From NCBI GenBank assembly GCA_008921705.1, contig VFFE01009164.1, positions 2,068,176-2,132,175 of the forward strand: a DNA stretch of 64,000 nt. The letters are read 5' to 3'. Under the pieces are notes generated by a model. That model was not told the DNA's origin, searched no databases, and saw only the letters and a program-made list of their open reading frames with translations. This DNA is from Burhinus oedicnemus. Lineage: Eukaryota > Chordata > Aves > Charadriiformes > Burhinidae. This document shows positions 13,415-23,469 of the stretch, piece after piece; position 1 is the stretch's first letter, and the number at the start of each line of letters is the position of its first letter. Made by a program: the position numbers and the translations under genes.

Positions 13415-14104
13415 GTGAAGGGTTTATGATGGTTTCTCAATTAGAACACCTGTGCTGCAAGCATCTGTAATGTAACAAGAATATTTTCTTTCCTTAAATT
13501 CCAGGATTCCTGTAAGTAAATAAAAATAACCCAGTGGGTAGCCCATAGCATTGGTAGTGCACTGGGTCAAGGCTAGTGGACATAGTTCTGATGGAAGTGA
13601 GTTAACACTTTAATACTGTAAAAGACCTGAGAGAGAGAACTCCCAAGTTTTACTATGAGCTATGATAAAGGAATTCACTAATGGTCTCTGCATTCCATAT
13701 ATCAAGTCTTGTATCATCTTTCTGAATTTTTCTTAAGGAAAAAAGTCAACAAAGCCCACTAGAAACTGGCCAAATGCAACATATCTCAGCCAGAGGGCAG
13801 TTAACTATAAAATCAAAGAATAAATGAACCACCAAGACCAATGGTTTCTGGAAGGGGCCCTGCACCTAGAATAAGAAAATGGAACCAGTCACAAATTTAG
13901 AAAATGCCTTTGGAAATCAGATCCCCCATAACAAACCATAGTTAGTTCAAAAGGAAATCTCCTCTCCACTGCTCGTTTTTTAGCTTATCCTACAAGTCCC
14001 TCCCAGTCCAAGTGTATTTCTCTTCTGCGGGCTGTCAAGGTTGTCAAGAAGAGGGCCATGTGTTTTCCAGAAGAATGGCTGAAGTTGAGAAGATTCACGG
14101 ATTA
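13415..14104. other. Single-copy DNA, nothing identified
   Basis: No gene or repeat was recognised between the assembly gap and the ancient CR1 segment that begins near 14,105. Confidence 0.5.
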
Positions 14105-14600
14105 AAGAGAATTTAAGGTCAGAAACGACCATTAGATCATCAAGTCTGACTTCCTATAATATCACAGAATAAAAAATTTCAGGCAGTTACCTTATTATTA
14201 AGCCTAAACACTTATAGTAGATTAAAGAATAAATTCTATTTTAGCTAAAACAATTGTTTCATGTCCTGTTTTTTCTGTACTAGATTAAAGAGCTCTTTAG
14301 AGCACCAGATATTTTCTCTCTGTGAAGGTATGCTGTAATTAAGTCACTTCTCAAACATCTTTTTGATAAGGTAAACAGACTGATCTCCTTAAATATTTCA
14401 CTGCAAGGCAATTTTCAAGCTCTTAAATCACTTTCATAATTGTTTCTGGCACCATCTCTAATTTTCCAAAACGTTGGGTTTTTTTCAGATGTGGCCACAA
14501 GAACCATAAGCTGAAATTCAGTCTGTTTACCAATGCAGTATAAAAAGATAAATTCACATCTTTGCTGACATTTGGCTGCCTGTACATCCAGCACACTTCT
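14105..14600 (-). mobile_element. Ancient CR1 LINE, 3' segment
   Basis: The plus strand reads as the reverse complement of the 3' end of an ancient amniote CR1. It starts near the element's 3' end with GACCATTAGATCATCAAGTC (about 14,127). It continues through CTAGATTAAAGAGCTCTTTA near 14,280, TTTTTGATAAGGTAAACAGA near 14,360 and TTTTCAGATGTGGCC near 14,482. The last is the 'background, so dilute' part of ORF2's end, and the order matches the family. The copy is strongly diverged and 5' truncated, with no reading frame left. It faces a second CR1 segment at 14,840-16,580 on the other strand; the two may be one insertion (see findings). Confidence 0.75.
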
Positions 14601-14839
14601 TTGCCGCTTCGCATACTGTGTTTCCTCTCAAAAAAAGATCATACAAATGAGATTTTTTTTTTGTGACCCAGCAGCGTACAAGCAAGTATCAGCAGAACTT
14701 GGCAATAACAAGGAACCTTGACTACTCGGTCATTTTTTAGGAAAGGAGACAGCAGGATGCCGGCTATCCAGAAAAGTGCTGGCAACCATTTTTCAGTACA
14801 GAAACTGAGGAAAACACACAAAGCAAAAAACATTTTAGT

Positions 14840-16580
14840 TTCTACTTCAACCTTTGAGAACTCATTGGAAACATGAAAATTGAGGGCAGTTTGGTTGAAA
14901 GTAGCCATAACATGAGAGAATTCTCATTTCTAAGGAAGGGAGGGAGAAGGGAGAACAGGAGAATAAAGTCAATGGAGATTACAGATGAGGACTTGGATAA
15001 ATGAATCAGTGGCCAAGATCCTCTGAAAGGTAACTCGAAGGGAAGAAGAAAGAGTTCAAGAGAGCTAGCAGTTCCATAAAGGAATAACATCTAAGGCATA
15101 AGAGCAAACTAAGTCAGTGTTGACAAAGGCTAAATCACAAACTCAAGGACCTGCAACTTAAGAAGAGTACAGATCCATGAACACAAGTATGCATGGGAGA
15201 AAAACATTACGATACAGGGACAAAGTCAGAAGGGCAAAACCAGAAAGCAAAATATAACTTCCAAAAAATTAAATTAGTAGCAAGAAAGTATTTTTTACAT
15301 TCCTTAATAGTAATAGGAAAATTCAAGAAATAGCTGACCAGGCTATCTGCAGAAGATACAAAGACAAATATATTTTGCTTAGTCTTTGATATAAAAGACA
15401 AATATAATCTGAGAGCTAAAACCAGTGACAAAAGGGATAAAAAAATTAAGAGTAGAACAGGGAAAACGGATGAAGAGACACTTCAATAAGTTAGATGCTG
15501 TCAGATCAGCTGAGCCTCATCAAGCTCATCCTTAGGATAGGCAGGAACATGATGTTGGCTTGTGCCATGAAGCCAGTAGAAGAGTGCCAGACTCCAATGC
15601 ATCCAATGCTTGACTGCACTGAAATTTTGCTAACCTGTCATTTATAGCTACTTAAAACCAAATCAGTGAAATTATGAGTTTAAAATAATCTTTATTTTTG
15701 AAATTTATTTTTAAGTCAAATCAATCCAGTGACTAAGGTTTCTACCCTTTATTCCCACAAATAGCTGCATTGCCTCAATAGGTAGAACAGCTAACTGCAG
15801 TACAAGAGACTCTGAGAGAATTAATGAAAATTCTCTCACAGCCATTAGCGATTTTTCAGAACTTTCAGAGAACGGATGAAGTTCCAGAACAATGAAAAGG
15901 GAAAAATCCAGTGCCTGTCTTAAAAAGTTGAAAAAAGAGGAGGCAAGGAATGACAGATTTGTCCAATTAGTTTCAGTTCCTGGAATATTCTTGAGAAAAA
16001 CAAGATCAACAAGATTTTTTTTCTTTTTTACAACAAGAAAATAAATACCTGCCAATATAGTTTTGTCACGTGCAAAATTTGACAAGCCAATTAAATTTCT
16101 CCTTTAACAGAAAAATAGTTTGTGAATGGGAAAGAAGCAGTGAATGACATATAAAAAGAAATGGATGACTCATAAAAAGCAGCTCAGGAAACAAAGACTA
16201 AATTAAACTATTTTAAGGCAAATACAAAATGTATTCAAAAATTTCATGTAGAGACCAGTAATAAAAGAAGGGTACTAAGAACTGGGCTCAACAGGAGTCC
16301 ATCCTGGTCTGGTGCACTGGGTGTTTTCTTTCATAACTCAGCCAGTGAAATGGTCATCCATATAGAAACTGTACTTTTAAAATTCTCAGATGATATTAAG
16401 TTAGAGAGAGAGGAAGACAGGAAAACACTGGGGGTCCTTCCTCCATTGGGTTTTACCAAAAGTAATAGGAAATTACATTTAATTAAAGATGTACACACAA
16501 AAAAAATATATTTTAGCACTTTCGAAGTTATTAAGAATCATGAGTCAGTTGAACTCATGATTACACCAAACCCAGCTTAA
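14840..16580 (+). mobile_element. Ancient CR1 LINE, endonuclease to reverse-transcriptase part of ORF2
   Basis: This is a long, decayed, sense-strand segment of an ancient CR1 ORF2, the protein that nicks target DNA and copies the element's RNA. At 14,885-14,935 the translation GSLVESSHNMREF matches the end of the endonuclease domain, with SSH at 14,900-14,908 where the family has S-D-H. Family-ordered landmarks follow: GAGTTCAAGAGAGCTAGCAG near 15,050, the pre-RT segment near 15,180-15,400, TAGTTTCAGTTCCTGGAATA near 15,967 and ACAGGAGTCCATCCTGGTCT near 16,291. At 16,383-16,394 the frame reads F-S-D-D, the polymerase active-site motif with Ser for the usual Ala. The roughly 490 codons between the two motifs fit a CR1 ORF2. 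Frame changes and stops show that it is dead. The exact ends are uncertain. Confidence 0.8.
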
Positions 16581-18132
16581 AACACATAATCATTTGATTG
16601 TATGGTATCAACACATAGCAACAATAGCTCAATCAGTGCACTGCACTTAGACCTATGTTTTGAAGTACATCCCATTTTCTTCTTAACTGTCTTTCTCCAC
16701 CAGATTTTTCTCAACTCTGCATTAAGTGATACATAACAGAGGGCCAAAGACATAGCCTGGAAAATGTTAGATACTCAGTTCTGACCATCTCACCCTTTGG
16801 ACACATCGTGGTACCTGTTGGTGATTCTCGGTCATAACTGCTGGGACAGAGTGAGCCAGCACTACCACCAGTATTAGAACACTAACAGCATAGCTGACAG
16901 CACATTTTAGCTCGCTGGGATATTATCAGTGAACTTCCTGGGGGCATGTGGCCATTCGGAAGACACCTCATTCTTCCCACATATGTTGCTGAATACATGC
17001 TGTACATTGCCTGCCCAGTCTTGAAGGCTTCAGGTTTCCCTCACCCTCAACTCTTGTTCCTGCAGATGCCACTCTTCTACCTCACCTGGCAAGCTGATTT
17101 TTTGTCTAGGCAGCATGATCAGGGAGGAGCTGCTGTCAAGGGGCACGTCAACTCACACACCTCATGTTGCGCAAACGTTTTGGCAGGTATGTCACCACGG
17201 AAGAGCAGGGCCACTCTGCTGATGTTCTCCCTGCCAGAAAGCAGTATCCATGCCATAGGACCATGCCACAGATAATTTAATGTCTTCCCCATGGGACCAC
17301 CGGACACTGCCCAGATGGCTGTCATGAGTGCTGGGCAAGAGCAGGCTGCAACAGCAGTATAGCTACAGCTACCATAATTGTGCTATATTAACCAAGCAAC
17401 ACACACGCTGTATTAGAGGCCCAGGAGAAAAATGTGAGTTTGGACCGATGGACTGATGGCCTATTTATTTGAGGCAGCATAGAATACGTTGAATGAATGA
17501 TGGCAATTACTTTTTATGCACTGAGAAGTGTATGTGTTTGGTTAATAAAATAATACATAGAAAATATACTTCGTAGGAATACACCTACAATTACAGAAGT
17601 ATAGAAACTTCAGAAAAATATGTTATGTAAATACACTTTAGTAAAGAATTTAGGCAAGGCATCTCAGAAGACAAGAACAAATACATAAAATGATTTAATT
17701 TATAAAAGATAAGCTATTTAGACCTAGATATGTAAAATTTGTTATTCCTTATTATTTGAGGTACAATACCAGCAAAACTACAAAATGAAATTAACCAGCT
17801 TCCTATTTTCTTGCATATTGAATTAAAGACAGTCTTTACCTTCTAAGACAACATTGTTTCCCTGAATTCCCACAATCTGATTCTATCCTGATCATCTATT
17901 TGATCTTCTTTATCAGATCACACAGAACATGCAGGAGAAGAAAAGAACCATTTCCCAACGCATTGGTTGTCAAGGTATTAAATACTAGTGCTGCTGGATT
18001 TCATATCCAGTTATTTCCTAGACACTCTCCGTTGTTCTGTCCAACTTTGATGCATATGCATTGTGGTCAAGTTGCTGCTGCTATCGACACCTAGAATTTT
18101 GCATTTCTCAAACACAGCCCAAACATTGCATC
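16581..18132. other. Unassigned DNA with a slightly G+C-richer patch
   Basis: The part at about 16,780-17,420 is richer in G+C than its surroundings and contains a 109-codon plus-strand frame (16,946-17,275) with no recognised domain. It could be an old LTR or other repeat remnant, but I see no terminal motif or duplication. The rest is A+T-rich with nothing identified. Confidence 0.4.
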
Positions 18133-18420
18133 TATACTTTTTTTGCATTTAATTTCTTAGGTTCCTTTTAGGGCAAAAAAAAAGGAAAAAGTCCTTAAGG
18201 CAATATAAGCACTTAATCCAACTCAAATACTAAAGAGGACATAACCTTTTAAATCATCTTAAATATTTACGATGCCATAAGCTCTTAAACTTCCTGGAAT
18301 ACTTAGCCTTCCTTAAAACCTCACAGTACTTGAAGTCCCTAGAGCAACATAAGCACCTAAACTGCTCCAAATCCTTCCAAAGGACACAACCTTTAAACCA
18401 ACATTCAGGGTCTAATTTTT
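18133..18420 (+). repeat. Diverged tandem repeat, 72-bp spacing
   Basis: The word ATAAGC followed by a CTTAA/CCTAA motif recurs at 18,205, 18,277 and 18,349, exactly 72 bases apart each time. The flanks agree too: AAGTCCTTAAGGCAA before the first unit resembles AAGTCCCTAGAGCAA before the third, and GAGGACATAACCTTTT in the first unit resembles AAGGACACAACCTTTA in the third. The first and third units are more alike than either is to the second, which suggests a 144-bp higher-order unit. A partial earlier unit may start near 18,133. The copies are well diverged, so the array is old. Confidence 0.65.
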
Positions 18421-20594
18421 AGAAATATTTTTGTTTCTTCAGACATAATTCTGCCTGGTTTTGTCCACAAATCAGGTACCTATTTAAGTACTATTCACAT
18501 GCTTCCCTTGACACAATACTTTCATTTGATGGAACACATGCACGGAAAAGACCTAGTGCACCGTGCCACACCGGGAAAGTCAGCACAAGTAATGGAAAGG
18601 ATTCCCTTGGTGCTAAACCTGGCCAGCATTCAGCTTCACAGAAAGACAAGTAACAGAAACACAAGATAGTCACCACAGCCTTCACAGCACCTTGTTCATA
18701 CCTTTAAGCAACGTCTGATGATTAATCAAGCCAAGTTTGTAATATTTTGCCATCAACTTATGGTAGCAACCAAGAAATCACAAAATTTGACATCTGCACC
18801 AACAGCAACAAATGTGATCTCTGGGTGGGAACCCAACAGTAAGTATCAAAAATAGAGCCAGTATACACAACACGTTTAGGAAGAATTTTGTTAACATATA
18901 GAAGCACACACTACTTCAGAACTTTAATTCTTCAGGACAGTGTTGCCCCCGCCATTCATTTTCGAGCCTGATTTATCTTTTTAACAACTGTGTGGTGAAC
19001 TTAAGTCACTCTGTCTCCTTCCTTCATAAGCCTTTCAGACAGGTCTGGACTGAGTAGAAAAACCTCTCACAGTAAAGCAACGTTACACATGCAAATTTAA
19101 GAGGCAAAGGTCCTTCTCCTTCCAGAATTTCCTGGTTCAGATTTTCAGTGTTTCCTATAGCCTAGGAAGAGAATTGTCCGTGTTCCACTCTAAAGGATAT
19201 CTCATTTTTGATTCCAAGAGTTAGCAGAGCATTAAGTGAAACATTAGTGCCATAGATGCAATTAAGAAAAATTACAAATATTTGGGATTTTTTTACTCTT
19301 GAAATTCATATGACATCTACCAAATGGTAGGTCAGAGTCATGTTCCTCGTTCTTAGGAAGTAAATAAAGGTAAAGCTGTCCATTTTCAGAGAACACTGAA
19401 AAACTCACATTTGCCAGACTTCTGCATGACCAGCAAAGTCACTGAATATATGCATCTGTAATTTTTAAAAAATTATTTTTACATTAATCATAAGCCATAC
19501 CAATAAAAGTGCTGTATCTGTCAATGAATGAAATACTTGAAATGTACAGCTCAACATTAAAAAATTTACTATATGTTGACGTTTCAACATGCTGAAAATC
19601 TGAATGTTTGGGAGCGTTCCTACAGCTATCTAGCAATAACTTAAGAGTTTTGAAGAGTCTGTTTATGGTGAGCCTGGTGAGCAATTATGACATTGTGCAA
19701 AGCATCATAACATCAATTTTGTCAGCTTTTCCATTTTCTTTGTACCTTTACCTTCTGACCAATGAAATTAGTTGATGTTCAAGTATTTGATTATCTCACC
19801 CTATAGTGTCTGGTCTAATACCACTGGGAGTTAATGGGCATTTCATAACTGTCGTTCATCTAGTCTCAAATTGTTTTCCCTAAATTGCTACCAACTCTTC
19901 TTTTTCTACTTTTCCTTGGTCTCTTTTATATATATTTACAAACTGCCTACTTCTTTACATCCCGTGATATTCAGTTTCACTTGTGAGCACAAAAAGGTAC
20001 AAAATTTTTAGCTATTTGAGCCAGTATGACTATTTCAAAAATAAAGCAAAAATGTGTAGAACTTTAAATTATTAAACAGCAAGCTATGGTGGACACAAAT
20101 GTTGGCTTTTGAGTAATTCCTAAACATAGTATTTGGATTTTTACATCTTACTGTTTCACAGTATGCTACCAAAGTAACTACCTACTGACTCAGTTTGAAG
20201 AGCTCGGGAACGAGTAAGGCATTAACTCACTGCCGTGTGTAGTGTCATGGAAACAAAATATCAGCTGATGGGCCAAAAGCAAAGACTTTGATAACTAAGA
20301 GCTCATAAATCATGGTTAAGTGTCCAATGCAGAACTACAGATACCAGCATATAGCAATCTCATTTACAAACACTGACTAGGATAGAAAAACACTAGAAAT
20401 GTGCACAACAAGATCAGAAACTTGGGCACAAAGCAGTGAGACTCTATTCAGAAAAGCAGACTAAATGCTTCATCTTAAAAGCAATGAGGAGAGTAGTACA
20501 TACTACAACCGATGCCCTGTGCAATGAACTACCGCATCAATATTGCTGCTATCAGCAATACTCTTTACTACGTGCCATACTACATTCGGCATAG
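18421..20594. other. A+T-rich DNA, nothing identified
   Basis: Only short frames of up to 66 codons occur, with no repeat family recognised. Confidence 0.5.
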
Positions 20595-20656
20595 TATACA
20601 TATACGTGTGTGTGTGTGTACACGGGTGTATGTATATGACATATACATACAAACAC
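20595..20656. repeat. Alternating TG/TA simple repeat
   Basis: TATACATATACG is followed by a GTGTGTGTGTGT run, then a TATGTATATGACATATACATAC stretch that is partly self-complementary. It is alternating purine-pyrimidine sequence, of the kind that forms microsatellites and can adopt non-B structures. Confidence 0.8.
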
Positions 20657-20814
20657 ATCCCCCAATTTATTACAATACAGATGATAGATGAAGATGATAG
20701 AAGATTATGATGAAAAGATACTCAATGTTTGGCTTTCAGTATTAGCTTCTATTTTTTTTTCCTAACTATTGACAAACAAGCAATAACTTTGCTATTGCTT
20801 TATTTATCATATAA

Positions 20815-20890
20815 GCTTAGAAAAGGGAGTTGAAAAGGACAGCCCTCCACAGGTCATCTAGTTCTCCTTTTTAAGATGCCTGTTTAAAGT
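20815..20890 (-). mobile_element. Possible CR1 3'-end remnant
   Basis: The plus strand contains GGGAGTTGAAAAGGACAGCC followed by AGGTCATCTAGTTCTCC. This resembles the reverse complement of a CR1 3' end (family pattern: ...GGAAGGGACC...GGTCATCTAGTCC...). The similarity is short and no octamer tail is present, so this is tentative. Confidence 0.3.
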
Positions 20891-21289
20891 TTCCCTTAGA
20901 AACGTGAATAGAGAAGGCGAGATCAAAAATTCAAAATATCACCCTTTAAATGACAGTTTTAATGGAAACAGACTAGATAATAATAAACTCTGCTTCAGTA
21001 CAGTTTTAAACATACAAAATAAAAACAGCCCACTGGTCATATAAGTACATGTGAAATTTGAAAACATTTTAATTACAGAAGAGAACTCTACAGTTACAGA
21101 CTCTAATCCACTATCTGAGCAAAGAGTGGAAATATTACACAACTCACTGATAAAAAAGGGGGTTTTTTTGCAGACTTTTTTATGACAAGGATCCTGCGGC
21201 CTTATTTAACTTAGAAAACGCCTACATTAGGGAACAGTGGAGCCCAGCAAGAATGGCCTTGTACAGCAGAACAGCTGGAGCCACGCACT

Positions 21290-21772
21290 TTACACCCATG
21301 CGACATGTGCTTCAGGACATTTTACTCTGTACTTCTGCATACTTTTGGTCCATTTTTGGAGTACTTGCCCTTGTTTTGCTTCATCATCAGGAAGGTTCAA
21401 AAGGGAAGCTAGTTTATCCTGATACTTCTGAAGTGCAGTCCTGATTTGAACTAAAATACTAAGGGAGATGCTACTGAAGCCTATTAATACTAAGATAATA
21501 GCCATTTTCTGTTCTAGGTGTAAGACTACATTATTTTTGTTTGGTACGGCACTTTGTAAAGATTTCTTCTGCTGTGGCAGATTTGTATCTTTCATCTCTT
21601 CAGACAACTAAGTATTTCCAGCCATATGCAGGGACTCAGCTTCATAAGCCAACTCCAGCATTGGAGCAACTCGTTTGCAGACAATGAAGAGCTTTGGAAT
21701 TTCGCTGTAGGGCTTCAAACCAAATTTCTCCAAAGACACAGGAGGTCTCAACTTCAACATACCCAAAGGCTT
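21290..21772 (-). pseudogene. Coding-like segment, probable retropseudogene, parent unknown
   Basis: On the minus strand one frame stays open for 54 codons (21,772-21,611), meets a single TAG (21,610-21,608), then stays open for another 105 codons to a stop at 21,290. Such a long nearly open frame is unusual in this A+T-rich DNA. The composition looks protein-like: a basic first part (RPPVSLEKFGLKPYSEIPKL), an apparent transmembrane helix (MAIILVLIGFSSISLSILV) about 35 residues after the TAG, then a charged helical tail (QKYQDKLASLLNLPDDEAKQ). Past the end, the minus strand has TAAATAAGG near 21,205 and A-rich runs near 21,140-21,180 that could be a decayed poly(A) tail. I do not recognise the parent protein. 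Upstream of 21,772 the frame has a further stop, and another frame (KIRDEIEAFGYVEVE) looks coding-like, which would mean a frameshift. Chance is the alternative. Confidence 0.35.
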
Positions 21773-21800
21773 CTATTTCATCACGAATTTTAGAGGACTT

Positions 21801-23235
21801 TACAGTAATGTATGCATGTTAGGGGATTTAAAACGATAAACTTCAACATGCATGCACTAAATTATTGCAAAATCAATTAAAATTCATCTAGAAAAATTTG
21901 ATCAGAGTCACTGATTTTTGCAGTTGAAAAAATTGAAAGTACATCTTTTACTAACATATGGCTGGGGATTGCTCACATGAGACTGCACAGTTTCAGATAG
22001 TTCATCTGGAGCTCATCTCCCCCATGTTCAACGTTTTCATCAGAAACAAGAACTGAGAAATAATGACCTCTTGGGGAAGGTTGATGACCTCGATTCTGCT
22101 CTCAATAACTGTCTCAGAAATCATTTATCATATCTTGCAAAAATACAGGTATAAGATGCACCTTGAGAATCAAAATACCATTTAACTGCTCCACTGAAGA
22201 GCTCTTTCTCCCTAAAAGGCCTAATGACAGACCATTTTTCCCCCTGAGCAAAGATACCAGCTAAAACTGTGTTTCTTTCTCTGTCAGAGTAAAATTAGGG
22301 GAAGGAGGTGGAGAGAAAGGGGATCACATTTTGGTTTTATTCCACTGATGCTGCTGCCTGTCACTAAAAGATGAAGGGCTGAAATCCCATCAGTCTGGAT
22401 TTGCAGATCTAAGGATGAAGAATTAGTATTTTTCTGTTTTTGCAGAAAACTCCTTGATGTATGGCTCCATTATTGAATGTTAACAGCTGCAGTTTAAATT
22501 ACAAATGAGGTTCTATTAGCATAACCCTTACTTGGTTTCTATTTAAAAATATGATTTTAGCCAAAATTGTGTCAGTTGAGAACCTACATGTTTTCATTTG
22601 TTGCTACAGATAAAGGAGAGAAGCAATTTTGTATTTCACTACCACAAAATATGAGGTGTAGAATAGCGAAAACATTAAAGAATACTTTTAAGATACAATT
22701 GATACCTCCTTCAAAAAAAGGGACAAGAGGCGAATTAATGGTCCTTAGCAATGATGTAGAAAAAAGGCCTTAAACAGGCAGCAGTGTCAATCGGGCAAAA
22801 AACAGCGTCTTTTACAGTCAGCTGTATCTTCTAAATAAGATTATTTAAAAAGCCCTAAATTACGTTGTGGAATAACTGTTTAATTAGCTTTGGTTTCCAT
22901 CATGGATGTTTTCATGAAAATCCACTACACAACAGATGGTTTCTGCTCTTATACTTTGCAACTACAGTGTTTGTGCAACTACTTTCTTGCCCTTGAAAAG
23001 CTGTTTGTGTTTCATGTATCTCGTCCTGATGGTTTTAACCCACATAAACATGCTGGGTTTCTGACATATACATATATCAGCGTATCAGAACTCATGAAAT
23101 TGTTACTCTAAATGGCCAGGTTCCAACTGCACTGCATTTGCACAGTGTTATCTTCTGTAATATTACACAGCGCTTCAAACTGTACAATAGCAAGTGACGA
23201 CAGTACTCATTCCAGGTATCTTAAGTTAACTCTTT
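21801..23235. other. A+T-rich DNA, nothing identified
   Basis: Frames of up to 73 codons (for example 22,567-22,773 and 22,890-23,111 plus) have no recognisable domain. No repeat was identified. Confidence 0.45.
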
Positions 23236-23469
23236 TCATGCGAAGCAGTCAAAAACATCATCTTCATCATGGAGCACAGTCAACGTCTGTGCACGATCCC
23301 CACACAGCTCAGGGGATGCGTGTAACTCACTGGCAGAATCTGAAGAGACCCAGCAGCTCGAGCCAACTACCGCTGCAAGCAGCCAGAGAATTTCAGATGA
23401 TTTTGGGGCTGGGATGCTTATGCTGGAGTTACTGTTTCCCTGTACCAAGTCAATCCATTTCTCTATGCC
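23236..23469 (-). pseudogene. Coding-like minus-strand segment with acidic C-terminus, unidentified
   Basis: A minus-strand frame is open from after a TAA near 23,470 to a TGA at 23,236. Its last third reads SSDSASELHASPELCGDRAQ followed by TLTVLHDEDDVFDCFA and stop, which looks more like real protein than the surrounding noise. Two AG acceptor-like sites preceded by pyrimidines (GGCTGCTTGCAG and GGGTCTCTTCAG on the minus strand) lie within it, so a terminal exon is conceivable. I do not recognise the family, and an overlapping plus-strand frame of 153 codons exists. It may be a true 3' exon, a retrocopy remnant or chance. Confidence 0.2.

Noticed and set aside
12751..13440. Two long frames (219 and 229 codons) across the gap
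   Set aside because: They consist almost wholly of N, so they are not readable sequence.
16780..17420. G+C-richer patch considered as an LTR remnant
   Set aside because: No TG...CA ends, target duplication or polyadenylation segment could be found.
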